A DNA stretch of 64,000 bases from Prionace glauca (GCA_037974335.1 CM075729.1:100798799-100862798), one strand, 5' to 3'. Shown: positions 48,390 to 60,500, numbered from the stretch's first letter. Program-made: numbers and translations. Notes: generated by a model not told the origin, from the letters alone.

Positions 48390-49327
48390 TCAATTTGGTG
48401 GCGATTGTGATACTAGCTCGAGGGAAATGTGGCCTGTCCAAATGTATCACGCGACACCTGATTGCCATGGCAGTGGCGGATCTAACGGTGGTCATTGTTG
48501 ATGTGGTGTTACACCGGATCAATAACATGTATTTTCCCTTGAATTATTTGTTTCTGACTCCCGTGTGCATTTTAAACTTTGTCATATATATTGTAGCTGT
48601 TGACTGTTCTGTCTGGTTTACTGTTGCCTTCACTTTTGATCGCTTTGTAACAATTTGTTGTCAGAAACTGCAATCAAAGTTTTGCACGGAGAGAAGAGCA
48701 ACAGTGGTTATCGCCACCATTTTTGTGGTAAGTTGTGTGAGAAGCATTCCATTTTATTTTGCAGATGAAGCTGCCTATATTATTGACAACCTGCCATGGC
48801 ACTGTGTTCCTACAGCTGCCTATCTCACTTCCCCTTTGTGGAAAACATATGAGTGGATTGATAGCATCATAACGCCTCTATTGCCATTCTGTTTAATTTT
48901 ATTGTTCAATGCTCTGACTGTAAAACATATTGTAGCAGCAAATAAAGTTCGGAAGCATCTCCGGCAAAGCAATGAGAATCACAAAGATCCAGAGATGAAG
49001 AATCGGAAAAAATCTTTGATTTTACTTTTCACTATTTCTACAAATTTCATACTGCTTTGGATGACATACGTTGTGCATTCGGTAAATTGGCCAGTGATGA
49101 ATTTTAATTATACAGACAAATATTACAGTAACTCGATATACATAACCCAACAAGTTGGATTTATGCTGCAGCTTCTTTGTTCCTGCACCAACACATGCAT
49201 CTATGGCCTGACTCAAAGGAAATTCAGAGTGGAGCTGAAAAATGGAATCAACTACCTGCTCACACTGAATGGAAAAATATGTAAACAAAACAGAAAGAGC
49301 ATCGACTTGATGGAACTTCATGTTTAG
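48390..49327 (+). CDS. GPR139-like receptor gene C, exon 2
   Basis: Main exon of a second complete orphan class A receptor, 335 residues with exon 1. The acceptor is TTACTTACAG. Landmarks: N25 of helix 1, D54 in IAMAVADL of helix 2, C83 of the helix 3 disulfide with a partner in LPWHC, D106-R107-F108 in place of DRY, KVRKHLR and NRKKSL flanking the third inner loop, FILLWMTY in helix 6, and NTCIYGLTQRKFRVELK spanning helix 7 and the start of helix 8. It is clearly paralogous to gene B but well diverged, so the split is much older than the A/B duplication. The transcription direction is opposite to A and B. No stop or frameshift. The 6411-bp intron is packed with LINE pieces. Confidence 0.92.
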
Positions 49328-49455
49328 AAATCACTGCCTTCTAAATTTCTGATGCCACAGAGAGCAGAGAAAATAGTAAATTGGTAATCCTCAGTGACAT
49401 TTGATATGATTATGTGAAACTGACAAAGTATTATGAATGGATATCAGTGATTTTA

Positions 49456-49461
49456 AATAAA
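49456..49461 (+). terminator. Candidate polyadenylation signal of gene C
   Basis: AATAAA 129 bp after the stop codon, the first after the coding end. Position and form fit a poly(A) signal; use is not shown. Confidence 0.45.
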
Positions 49462-50151
49462 GGCAAAATCCAAGAAAAGTACAATGGAGAATAGTCAAAC
49501 ATTATTTCTGATTGCTCTTTTTATGAACTTAGAATAAGCATAGATTACCACAATGAAATCAATTAATTGCCCCTTGAAACATCGTTTACATTGAATGCTA
49601 TTTTCTGCATGCTAATTCAAGGCTCTGCTAAAAACCCCCAGTAAAATTCACATTTGGATAAATGCATTAAAAAACAAGATCACCTCATTAAGAAAAGTAT
49701 AATTGCATGAAAATATTTTCTGACAAAAGAGTTTAAAGCGCTGTCAAATAATGGAGAAAAATCTTTTTGTCTTTGTTACCCTTATACTCTCAGTCCCCGA
49801 TGGGATCTCAGGATAGGCAAATATTCAGTTAGTTACAAATGTAAGGCACTGATACTTGAGCATATGGGTTGCACAGCTGGATCATGCTGGATCACCTGAA
49901 GCAGATCTTATTTTAGTGCTCAAGAATTCAGGTTTTCACCATTGAATTTACAATTAAACTTGACTATCAACATTCCATTTACATCTTTTTCAATTCCTCC
50001 TCCTTTCTCATTACCAACATCAAGTGTGCAAACACAGGAACTTTTTCTTTTACCACCAGCACTGAGACCATTCATTACACTTCTATCTCTATTCAGTTTT
50101 TCAGAAGAAGCATACAAAATTGATTGGTTTGTGATCTCAGACTTGAAAAAA

Positions 50152-50462
50152 AGGGCGGCATGTAGGAAAATGGTTAGCACTGTTGATTCACAGCACCAGG
50201 GACCTAGGTTTGATTCCAGCGTCACTGTCTGTATGGGGTTTGCACATTCTCCTCACGCCTATATGGTTTTCCTCAAGATGCTCTGGTTTCTTCCCACAGT
50301 CCAAAGATGTGCGAGTTAGTTTGATTGGCCATGCTAAGTTGATTCTTAGTGCCGTGGGACAAACAGGGTAAGTAGGCTACAAGGAGAAGGGTTGGGTGGG
50401 ATTGTGGTCGGTGCAGACTCAATGGGTTGAGTAGCCTCCTCCTGTACTGGTTTCTATAGAAT
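50152..50462 (+). mobile_element. tRNA-derived SINE, family 1
   Basis: Plus-strand copy with ATGGTTAGCACTGTTGATTC, a diverged box B (GGTTTGATTCC), TGGGGTTTGCACATTC and a 3' end in CTGGTTTCTATAGAATC. The preceding 49462-50150 and following 50465-51625 hold no recognised gene; both are AT-rich. Confidence 0.85.
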
Positions 50463-51629
50463 CAAATCATTTCTGTTTCTCTCTTCACAGATGCTGCCAT
50501 TTCAGCTCAGCTTGACCAACCTTTTTTGTGTTGATGGACTGAGACCACCCATTCCTCTGTTTCTGTGGAAACTCATCATCCTTTGGCTTCCAAATCAGAC
50601 ATATCCCAGCTCCCTGTGCACAGGCCATGAGCAGAACTGCTTTACTAAATTCTCTCCAATCTCGTTCCAAATTTGAGAAATTTGAATGAGCCTGGCTCAC
50701 ACAATTTACCCCCTGTTTCCTTGACTTTATTTTTACTCACCTAAAAATCATTCAGCTTCTCCATACCCCTGTCCTAAATTGGATATGACAACCAATATAC
50801 TCTAAGTAGCAATGCAGTTAATTACTAAATATGCCTCAACAGCAATATGCAGGTGAATTGAGATTGACCTAACAACAGATACACGGCAATGTTCTCAAGT
50901 TATATTTTTGCTTCATAATAATCCTAGGTGTATACAGTTAAGGTGAATGACCATTTCACAAGTGAACCAAGTTAGTTAGTCGGTAGATTGAACATGGTAG
51001 TGGAAAGACAAAATGCATCATTGCAAGTGATGGCAAGTAGACATTGTTGAGGACTAAAAATGTAAAATTGTTAGAATTTACTGTAAATTTGACAACAAAA
51101 ATACAGGTTATCATGCTGCAGTTAACGGATTTATTGGGTTCAGAACATAACATAGATAAAGGCCGATTTAATTATTTTAATAATTCCCAGTAAGAAATAC
51201 ACAAGAGAATAAATTTGAAGTAATTTTAATTCAAATTTGCCAATATTTACTCCAACGAAAATTGCTATCTATCAATTAATCATGATATTGGCTCCCAGGA
51301 ACACAGCTATGCGTGCTTTCTTTAAAAAAGGAACTGCTAATCTATAGGTAGCAGAATGCTATTGTCGTTAATTGGTAAATTTAACAGAGTGAATAATACA
51401 CAAGGGGGCACAATTAATTGTTACATTGACAATTATAACGAATATGTAATGTAGAAACTTGGATTTCATCGTTAGTAGATGTGATTAGGCAATATATGTC
51501 ATAAAATTGCCATTATTTGGGACTAAAATTGAATTGACAATTAGTACCCAGGTGGAAATGTTACTGTTAATGCTTCTATCTTATCAATCGTCACATTAAG
51601 CTTAGTGCTCTAAAAAAATACTTTAAAAA

Positions 51630-51958
51630 ATTCATGTCGCACTATCTGTAACCCCCACGACTTGCCTGGATTTGTAAAACCTCACTTACTGTACTGTCTG
51701 GAGACAATACACATCTCTTTAACCTGTGCCCAGTGCTCCTTCCACTCACATTGTTAGCCACTTTAAGACTTGAATAGCAGGTTAGGTGTAAAGATTCGCA
51801 TTCTAGTCAGTAATCTGTAAACTGTCTGTGCTTTATATGCTCTGTCTGAGGCCAGAACTCTTCATTCACCCGACGAAGAGGGGAACCTCAACAGCTTGTG
51901 AGTTTACCATCAAATAAATTGGTTGGACTTAAACCTGGTGTTGTCAGACTTCTTACTA
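51630..51958 (+). mobile_element. Penelope-like terminal repeat, right end
   Basis: Begins TTCATGTCGCACTATCTG and ends CTGGTGTTGTCAGACTTC, following the right arm of 17465-19026 through GGAGACAATACACATCTC and TTAACCTGTGC. Fossil terminal repeat only. Confidence 0.75.
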
Positions 51959-52012
51959 AAAAAACCCCACCAGATTGGTTAGTTCTCAATAGGACTTCGT
52001 TTGCGATATATA

Positions 52013-52515
52013 TACAAAGAACAAAGAACAACACAGCACGGGAAACAGGCCCTTCGGCCAACGAGCCCGCGCCGCCGTCCCATGGTCAATGACCTATTCA
52101 TGATTTTAGTCTATGCCTAATGTGTGAGGATCAGGGAGGTCCAATATAGGGACAATTTGTTACCCAATCAATCAGCCTAAAAGCACATTTTTGGGATGTG
52201 GGAGGAAACCGGAGCACCTGGAGGAAACCCACGCAACCACGGGGAGAACGCGCAAACTCCCACGGACACGGTCCAAATCCATGTGTCCGCACAGCAACAG
52301 AGATAGCCTCTGAGCTGCCATGATGCCCTCGAGATGGTCCAGTTTACGTACACCAACGGCATGAAGCAGTAGGCAACTCCCGATGCAATATCCAAGAGCA
52401 GCCCACCACAACCTGCCGCCCGCATGCCCCTTGCTGGACTTAAATGCCTGTGGATAAAAAATTCATTATTAAAAGACTCTATATCCCTGAGGCTAAAACT
52501 GAACCCCATATATAG
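52013..52515 (-). mobile_element. CR1-like LINE 3' fragment, TTTGTTC-tail family
   Basis: Tail CAAAGAACAAAGAACAAC at 52014 followed by the 3' UTR with the SINE-like core, almost the same as at 23075-23600 and, inverted, at 44800-45276. It stops near CCATATATAGGGGG, close to the protein stop of the longer copies. Confidence 0.88.
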
Positions 52516-52597
52516 GGGGATAAAGTTAGAGTCAATAATTGTTGGATAATTTTAAACTTTGTCTTGGTGGCTAGTGCTTCGTGTTCAAAGACACAGT

Positions 52598-52676
52598 TAA
52601 CTTTGGCAGCGCGGGCTTGTTAGGCCGAAGGGCCTGTTTCCCAGGCTGTTTTTGTTCTTTGTTCTTTGTTCTAGTA
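52598..52676 (+). mobile_element. LINE/SINE 3' end fragment (TTTGTTC tail)
   Basis: GCGCGGGCTTGTTAGGCCGA, then a TTGTTCTTTGTTCTTTGTTC tail. Too short to assign to a family member. Confidence 0.55.
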
Positions 52677-53710
52677 AAATTATAATTCAATGGTGAATTT
52701 GATCTCAGACATTTTAATTCATTTGTGGGACATGGGCATCGCTGGCTGGCCCAAAATTTATTGCCCATCCCTAATTGCGCTTGAGAAAGTAGTAGTGAGC
52801 TGCCTTCTTGAAATGCTGCAGTCCGCATATGGGTTGACCGACAATTCTGTGAGGAGGGGAATTCCAAGATTATGATCCAGTGATTATGAAGGAATGGCGA
52901 TATATTTCCAAGGCAGGATGGTAAGTGGTTTGGAGGAGAGCTTGCAAGTAGTGACATCCCTATATTTCTACTGCCTTGACCTTCTAGATGGAACTAGTCA
53001 TGGATTTGGAAGTTGCTGCCTAAGGATCTTTGGTGAATTGCTGCAGTGCTACCGAGTGAAGATGATGGAGGGAATGGATGAGTGAATTTGGTGCCAATCA
53101 AGTGGGTTGCTTTCGCTTGGATGGTGTCAAGCTTCTTGAGTATTGTTGGAGCTGTACCCATCCAGGCAAGTGGGGATATTCCATTACACTCCTAACATGC
53201 ATCTTGTAGATGGTGGACAAGCTTTGGGGGGTCAGGAGGTGAGTTACTCGCTGCAGTTTTCCTAGACTCTGACCTGCTCTTAATGTGATGAACACAGTTG
53301 AGTTTCTGGTGAATGGTGATCCCAAGGATGTTGAGGGATTCAGTGACGTTAACACCATTTTATGTCAGGGGACATTGGTTAGATTGCCTCTGATTGGTGA
53401 CGATCATTGTTGGGACAAATTTTACTTGCCTCTTGTCTGGATATGCTCGAGATCTTGCTGCATTTGAATATGGGCTGCTTCAGTATCTGAGGAGTCATGA
53501 ATAGTGCTGAACATTGTGCAATCATGGGTGAACATCCCCACTTCTGACCTGATGATGGAGGGAATGTAATTGATGAAACAGTTAAAGATCCAAAGATGTT
53601 AGGCCTAGGACACCACCCTGAGGGACTCCTGCAGACATATCTTGGAACTGAGATGACTGATCACCACAATACCTGCCCCCTCCCCCCCTACCCCCGCCCC
53701 ACCCCTCTAC

Positions 53711-54167
53711 ATAGAACATAGAACATTACAGCGCAGAACAGGCCCTTCGGCCCACGATGTTGCGCCAACCAGTTACAAAACAATGACCCACTAGCCTAAA
53801 CCAATCCCTTTTCATCCATAAACCTATCCACAGATCTCTTAAACGCCCCCAAACTAGGTGCATTTACAACTGCAGCTGGCAGGGCATTCCAGTCCCTCAC
53901 CACCCTCTGGGTAAAGAACCTACCCCTGACATCTGTCCTATAACTACCCCCCCTTAATTTAAAATCGTGCCCCCTCGTGCTAGCTTTCTCCATCCTAGGA
54001 AAAAGGCTATCACTATCTACCCTGTCTAAACCTCTAATCATCTTATATGTTTCAATGAGATCCCCTCTTAGCCGCCTTCTTTCCAGCGAAAACAACCCCA
54101 AATCTCTCAATCTCTCCTCATAGGATCTCCCCTCCATACCAGGCAACATCCTGGTAAACCTCCTCTA
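53711..54167 (-). mobile_element. CR1-like LINE 3' end nested in another LINE
   Basis: ACATAGAACATAGAACATT tail, then GCGCAGAACAGGCCCTTCGG and an intact C-terminal frame 53796-54149 (RLRGDLIETYKMIRGLDRV, GRFFTQRVVRDWNALPA). It sits within the older minus-strand LINE, so it inserted later. A C-rich tract (CCCCCTCCCCCCCTACCCCC) borders its tail side at 53670-53705. Confidence 0.88.
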
Positions 54168-54214
54168 CAAGCACAACTATCTTCCTGTGTGCCAGGTGTA
54201 ACTCAAACCAGATA

Positions 54215-54345
54215 AAGGCAAATGTTATAGATGCTGGTATCTGAAACAGAAACAGAAAATGCTGGGAAAACTCATCAAATTTGATGGCATCTGTGGAGAA
54301 AGAATAAAGCCAATGTTTCTGGTCTGACCTTCATCCAGACTGGAA
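54215..54345 (+). repeat. Short dispersed repeat nested in the LINE
   Basis: GATGCTGGTATCTGAAACAG, AGAAAATGCTGGGAAAACTC and GACCTTCATCCAGACTGG. A related inverted piece occurs near 8770-8825. Class unknown. Confidence 0.45.
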
Positions 54346-56282
54346 ATGTGGCTCCATGACTTCAGCCAGTTTGCCCCCTAATATCCATTGATTCCAGTTT
54401 CACTAAGGCTCCTTCATGAATTCGGCCTTGATGTCAAAAGCTGCCACTCTCACTCCCCACTGTAATTCACTTCTCTTGCCCATGTTTGAACCAAGGCTGT
54501 AATGAGATCAGAAGCTGAGCGATCCTGCTGAAACCCAAACTGGGCAGCAGGTTATTGCTGAGCAGGTGCTGCCAGATAGCACAATTGATGACCCCCTACT
54601 TCAGTTTACTGATGGTCCAGAGTAGACTGATGGAGTGGTAATTGGACAGGTTGGATTCATCCTGCATTTTGTGTACAAGACCTACCTGGACAATTTTCCA
54701 CATTGTTGGGTCGAAGCCAGTGCTCCTCCATTTTGAGTGTTGTAACTGTACTGGAAGAGCTTGGCTAGGGTGGTAGCAAATTCTGGAGCACAATTCTTCA
54801 GTACTTTTATGGGAATGCTGTCAGGGCCCATTACCTTTGCAGTATCCGGTATCTCTTGATATCATACGGAGTTAATCTATTTGGCTGGAGACTAACATCT
54901 GTGATGCTGGGAACCACTGGAGGAGGCCGAGATGGATAATCCACTTGGCACTTCTAGCTGAAGATTGCTACCAATACCAATGCCTTATCATTGGGACTGA
55001 TGTGCTGGGCTCCTCCATCATGAAGAAGGGATGTTTTGAAGCCTCCTCTTGCAATATATTGTGTAATTTTCCACCACCATTCACAACTCGGTGGCAGGAC
55101 CGTAGAGCATTGATCTGATTGGTTGGTATGGGATTGGTATTTTGTGCCGTTTGGCATGCAACTGGTCCTGTTTGACTCAGTGAACACCTCATTTTTATGT
55201 ATGCCTGGTGTTCCGCTGGACATGCCCTCCTGGATTCTCCATTGAACTAGGGTTGGCTTAATGGTAATGGTTGAATGTGGGATATGCCAGGCAGATTGTG
55301 CTGGAGTTCTGTTGCTGTTGATGACCTACAGTGCCTCATGGGTGGCCGTCTTGAGTTGCTTGTTCTGTTCAAAGTCTGTACCATTTAGCACGGTGATAGT
55401 GATATACAAAACGATGCAGTTTATTGTCAATTGGAAGGCAGGACTTAGTCTCCACAATGACTGTGCATTGGTCAGTCTTACCGATACTGTTGTGAACATA
55501 TGTATCTGCAGCCGGCAGATTGCTAAGAATGAGGTTCAATATGTTTTTCTCTCTTGTTTGTTCCCTCACCACCTGCTGCAGACCCAGTCTAGCAGTTATA
55601 TCCTTTGGAACCTGACCAGCTCGATTAGTAGTGCTTCTGCCGTGCCACTCTTTGTGGTGGACATTTAAATCACCTATCTGAAATACAGTTTGTGCCCTTA
55701 CCACCCTCAGTGCTTCCTCCAAGTGTTGTTCAACATGGAGGAGTACTGATTCATTAGCCAAAGGAGGATGGTATATGGCAACCAGTAACAGATTTCCTTG
55801 CCCAAGGTTAACCTAAAGCCTTAATGAGACCAGAGTCAATGTTAAGTATTCCTAGGGCAACTCCCTCCTGACTGCATAATGCTGTGCTACCACCCCTGCT
55901 GGGCCTGCTCATCGGTGAGACAGTACATATCTAGGGGTGGTAATGGGGGTATCTGGAATGTTATATGTAAGGGATGGATCCGTGAGAATGATTAGGTCAG
56001 GCTGCTGCTTGACTAGATTGTGAGATAGTTTGCCCAACTTTGCCACTAACCTGCAGATGTTAGTAAAGAGAGCTTTTCAGGGTCAACAGAGCTGTTTGTT
56101 TTGCCATTGTGTTTTCTGGTGCCGAGTCGATGCCAGGTGGTTTGTCCAGTTTCATTATTTGTTGAGGCTTTGTAGACATTGATACAACTGAGTGGCTTGT
56201 TAGGCCCTTTCAGAGGGCAGTTGAGAGTCAACCATATTGCTGTGGCTCTAGAGCCACATGTAGGCTAGACCAGGCAGATTTA

Positions 56283-56617
56283 GAACCCTACAGTGCAGAA
56301 ACAGGCCCTTCGGCCCATCGAGTCTGCACCGAACACAATCCCACCCAGACCCTATCCCCATATCCCTACACATTTACCTGCTAATCCCTCTAACCTACAC
56401 ATCCCAGGACACTAAGGGGCAATTTTAGCATAGCCAATGAACCTAACCCGCACATCTTTGGACTGTGGGAGGAAACCGGAGCACCCAGAGAAAACCCGCG
56501 CAGACACGAGGAGAATGTGCAAACTCCACACAGGCAGTGACCCGAGCCGGGAATCGAACCCAGGACCCTGGAGCTGTGAAGCAGCAGTGCTAACCACTGT
56601 GCTACCTTGCCGCCCAA
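56283..56617 (-). mobile_element. tRNA-derived SINE, family 1, full length
   Basis: Minus-strand copy with head GGCGGCAAGGTAGCACAG, an intact box B (GGTTCGATTCC), core GTGTGGAGTTTGCACATTC and a 3' part with GATGGGCCGAAGGGCCTG. Very similar to 31219-31562. Confidence 0.88.
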
Positions 56618-56639
56618 TTGGATTTCTTTTCCAAAATTA

Positions 56640-57139
56640 CAATCCTGAATAAATAAACGGTATAGATACCGGAGAGGTTATCTATATAGGAGAGGCTGAA
56701 TAGACTGGGCTTGCACTTGTTAGAGTTTAGAAGGATGAGGGGAGATCTCATTGAATATATAAGATGATGAAAGGGATGGATAGGGTAGAGGTGGAGAGGT
56801 TCTTCCCGCTCAGAAAGGACAGCAGGACTAGAGGGCACAGCCTCAAGATAAGGGGGGTGCAGTTTAGAACAGAGTTGAGGAGGAACTTCTTCACTCAAAG
56901 GGTGGTGAATCTCTGGAATTCTCTGCCGTTGAAGTGGTGGAGGCTGCCTCGCTAAATATTTTTAAGATGCAGGTAGATAGGTTTTTGGTAGGCAAGGGGA
57001 TTAAGAGTTATGGGGAGAAAGCAGAAAAGTGGAACTGAGCCACTTCAGATCAGCCATGATCTTATTGGATGGCGGGGCAGGCTCGAAGGGGTAGATGGCC
57101 TACTCCTGCTCCTATTTCTTATGTTCTTATGTTATGTTC
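56640..57139 (+). mobile_element. CR1-like LINE 3' end (TTATGTTC-tail family)
   Basis: A 500-bp 3' end. Part of the C-terminal domain is open at 56764-56955 (MMKGMDRVEVERFFPLRKDS) before a small deletion in SLPVEVVEA. The tail is TTCTTATGTTCTTATG. Confidence 0.85.
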
Positions 57140-57300
57140 TAAGTGGTCCCAAGATTTTCAGGTTAGGTGGATTGACTATACTACCTTGTCTCTTAGTGTC
57201 CAAAGGTGTGTAAGCGAGTTGGATTAGCCATGGTAAATGCACAGGATTATGGGGATAGGGCGGGGGCTTTATGGGTGTGGATTGAGTGGGCCTGATTTAG
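57140..57300 (+). repeat. tRNA-SINE family 1 3' part, diverged
   Basis: TCAGGTTAGGTGGATTGAC, AGTTGGATTAGCCATGG and ATGGGGATAGGGCGGGG match the 3' half of the SINE in order. Head and box B are missing. The following 57300-57780 has no recognised feature. Confidence 0.55.
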
Positions 57301-57779
57301 AAAGAATGCTTTCTATGGTACATTTGTAAAATTTGGTGAGAGTCGCAGCTGACATGCCAAATATGCTTAGCCTTTGAGAAATTAAAGGTGTTGGTATTCT
57401 TTCTCAACAATAATGTTAGCATGGGTGGGAAAGGGTGGGGGTGCGGCTTGGACAGGTTGCTGGTGATCTGTAATAGTTTGAAGTTCTCGACCATGTCTAC
57501 TTCATCCCCATTGATGTAGAGAGGGGAATGTTCTCCACTACACTTTCTGAAGTCGATGACAATGATAGTTGGCATTAATTCACAAATTTGGCATGATAAT
57601 TAATGCACAGAAAAATAAGTAATGATGGATGTTGCATTAAGCGTTATGACCAATACCAAGTTAGAAAGCGATGCAGTTAAAGTCAAAATTGAGCTTGATA
57701 ATGAAAGCAAAGGGTAATAACTTTACATTGAACTGGGGTTTAACAGACATTGCATATCATAATAAAATCATTGAACGTA

Positions 57780-59152
57780 ACATAAGAACATAAGAAATAG
57801 GAGCAGGAGTAGGCCATCTAGCCCCTCGAGCCTGCCCCGCCATTCAATAAGATCATGGCTGATCGTGCGAGGCAGCCTCCACCACTTCAATGGGCAGAGA
57901 ATTCCAGAGATTCACCACCCTTTGAGTGAAGGAGTTCCTCCTCAACTCCATTCTAAACCGCCCCCCCCCTTTATCCTGAAGCTGTGCCCTCTAGTCCTAC
58001 TGTCCTTTCTGAGCGGGAAGAACCTCTCCACCTCTATCCTATCCATCCCATTCATCATCTTATACGTCTCAATGAGATCTCCCCTCATTCTTCTAAACTC
58101 TAATGAGTACAAGCCTAGTTTATTCAGCCTCTCCTCATAGTTCAACCCCCTCAACTCCGGAATCAGCCTAGTAAACCTCCTCTGCACTCCCTCCAAGGCC
58201 AAAATATCCTTGCGTAAGTGCAGCAACCAAAACTGCACACAGTACTCCAAGACCTCCCTACTTTTATATTCAATCCCCCTCGCTATGAAGGCCAGCATCC
58301 TATTTGCCTTCCTGACCACCTGCTGCACCTGCAGGCTGGGTTTTTGCGACTCATGCACAAGGACCCCGAGGTCCCTCTGCACCGTCGCATGCTGCAGTTT
58401 TTCGCCATGTAAGTAATAGTGCTTCCTACCATTATTCCTACCAAAGTGGACAACCTCACATTTGCCAACATTAAATTCCATTTGCCAGTTCCTGGTCCAT
58501 TCGCCCAGCCTATCTAGATCCTTCTGCAGACTCTGCACACCCTCCGTATAATTTGCCGTTCCACCAATTTTGGTGTCATCAGCAAATTTCGACACCATGC
58601 ACTCGGTTTCCTCTTCCAGATCATCTATATAAATGGTGAATAGCTGAGGCCCCAGCACCGACCCCTGGGGCACTCCACTAGTCACCATCCGCCAATCTGA
58701 ATAGCACCCATTGACCCCCACTCTCTGCCTCCTATTTGACAACCAATCCTCTATCCACGCTACCACCCTACCCCCAACTCCATGCCCTCTGACCTTCTGC
58801 AATAACCTCTTGTGAGGCACCTTGTCAAACGCCTTCTGAAAATCAAGAAACACCACATCCACCGGCTCTCCTCTATCCACCGCCCTAGACACATCCTCAT
58901 AGAACTCCAATAAATTCGTCAGACACGACTTCCCCTTAACGAAACCGTGCTGCGTCTGCTCTACCAAACAATTCTCCTCAAGATGCCTTGCTATTTTCTC
59001 CTTGATCATGGATTCTGACGTTTTTCCTACAACAGACGTTAAACTAACCGGCCTATAATTCCCTGCCTTTTGCCTGGCACCCTTCTTAAACAACGGCGTA
59101 ACATTAGCCGTTTTCCAATCTTCCGGCACTTCACCGGAATCCAGCGACGTTT
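57780..59152 (-). mobile_element. CR1-like LINE with a 395-codon RT frame
   Basis: The open frame 57942-59129 runs from PEDWKTANVTPLFKKGARQ through NYRPVSLTSVVGKTSES, VVFLDFQKAFDKVPHK, GVPQGSVLGPQ and FADDTKIGG to the C-terminal domain. An internal in-frame deletion removes the [12 protein letters not shown] segment (the sequence jumps from KSREV to LEYC), and the 3' UTR has lost about 100 bp (GGCTGATCGTGCGAGGCAG). Tail ATAAGAACATAAGAAATAGG at 57781. 5' truncated at the RT fingers. Confidence 0.9.
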
Positions 59153-59287
59153 GGAAAATAAATTAAATTGTTTATTAAATTGGCACTTAAATGACCCACT
59201 CACTGGATACATTCTTCAGTCTTTGAGTTCAGGTACAAACACCTTTTTCAATGCAGTGACTCAGGCTAAATCAAAGAGGAAATGATA

Positions 59288-59470
59288 TATATTATTCTTT
59301 TATTCATTCATGGGACATGGGCATCACTGGCTGGTCAGTATTTATTGCCCATCTCTAGTTGCCCTTGGAGGGCAATTGAGAGTCAACCACAAACACTGTA
59401 ATCTAGAGTCATGTATAGGCCAGACAAGGTAATGACGATAGATTTCCTTCCCTAAAGGGCATTAAATATT
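59288..59470 (-). mobile_element. tRNA-derived SINE family 2, tail half
   Basis: Tail CATGGGACATGGGCATCACT (read on plus) and the middle segment up to GATTTCCTTCCCTAAAGGGC. The tRNA-like head is missing. Confidence 0.65.
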
Positions 59471-59837
59471 TGATTCTGGTAATTAAGTTAGGGGTTTCAC
59501 AAAATTAAAACTATAAACGCTTTGGTGGATTTTTGTTTCTTGATGTTTTCCAGGAATTCCATTCACTACTACAGCCTCGAAAGACAAAGACAATGTGTAT
59601 TCCTGATAGGGAAGGAGTCCAAGACTTATGCCATTTATTTTCCAGTTATGACTTTAATTCTCTTAAAGCTAATGGTTAAACAGGGAAATAAATCAGTGAT
59701 TTCTAATTAACCACTGGTTATTATTTACATTTCTTTAAATTTCCAGAGTAACTGAGGCACCTGCTTTTAAAAAAAACAACTGTTGATGTTCAATGATTGC
59801 TTTGTAACAGTATTTTTGGTTGGCAGTTGGCAGGAAG

Positions 59838-60190
59838 ACACTGTGGCATAGCGACACAGTGATACAGACATTAGCACTGGTGCCTCACTGCGCCAGCAAC
59901 CCATGTTGAATTTTAACCTGGGTACCTGTCTGTTTGCAGTTTGCATGTTCACCCCATGTCTGCATCAGTTTCTTTGGGGTACTCCCACACTCTAGTGTTG
60001 TGCAGATTAGGTGGATTGGCCATGTTAAAATTGCCCCTTCATGTCCCAAAATGTGTAGGTTAGGGTGGTTAGCAGGATAAATATGTGGAGTCACAGGGAT
60101 GGGGCCTAGATAAGATGCTCTCTGGGAGAGTCGGTGCAGACTTGATGGGATGAATGGCCTCCTTCTGCACTGTGGGATTCTATGATTCTG
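59838..60190 (+). mobile_element. tRNA-derived SINE, family 1, diverged
   Basis: Plus-strand copy with CAGACATTAGCACTGGTGCC, the core TTGCAGTTTGCATGTTCACC, CGGTGCAGACTTGATGGG and an end at GGGATTCTATGATTCTG. Box B is decayed, and the core appears partly repeated (two WWGCCCCTT-type segments). Confidence 0.75.
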
Positions 60191-60440
60191 TGGTTGAACT
60201 GCAAAGGCTTAATAACATAAAAATCCTTCCTTACTTCAGAGTTAACACAAAGCGGCCTTTTTACCTTTCCAGCTTATTACAATGAAAGTAAAATGAAATC
60301 GATCTATACTTGGCTGGTTTACACAAAAGTCTTGTAACCTTTTTAACTTAGAGATGCCATACCCCTCAGTCCTGTTCCCTCTGATCCAGATTAATGGTGT
60401 AGAGATAAGGAGCAGGAACCAGTGCTGATGCCTCTTTCTA

Positions 60441-60500
60441 AGTAGTCTTTTATCAAATAAATCGGTTGGACTAAAACCTGGTGTTGTCAGACTTTTTACT
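60441..60500 (+). mobile_element. 60-bp Penelope-like end with target duplication
   Basis: Only the extreme terminal sequence remains (TATCAAATAAATCGGTTGG to CAGACTTTTTACT). It is flanked on both sides by GCCTCTTTCTA (60430-60440 and 60501-60511), an 11-bp target duplication, so this short piece inserted as such. Confidence 0.8.

Larger units (their letters stand above)
52711..56275 (-). mobile_element. Second LINE lineage (Jockey/I-like), nearly full length
   Basis: A minus-strand non-LTR element unlike CR1. Frame 55369-55761 shows the end of an APE endonuclease (GDLNVHHKEWHG, REQTREKNILNLIL, SIGKTDQCTVIVET). Frame 54596-54793 shows RT fingers (DESNLSNYHSISLL). Frame 53098-53358 carries part of the 3' coding end. 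The 3' end reads AATTAGGGATGGGCAATAAA and is shared with SINE family 2. It is heavily broken and interrupted by a CR1 tail (53711-54167) and a small repeat (54215-54345). The 5' end near 56275 meets a SINE. The clade name is tentative; Jockey, I or Daphne-like all remain possible. Confidence 0.75.

Noticed and set aside
53670-53705. C-rich tract as a regulatory element
   Set aside because: It lies within decayed LINE sequence next to the tail of a nested insertion; simple-sequence expansion explains it.
59551-59580. GGAATTCC segment as a possible exon 1 end for pseudogene D
   Set aside because: No GT donor in the right place and no IFYP/AAxGIP-like codons upstream.
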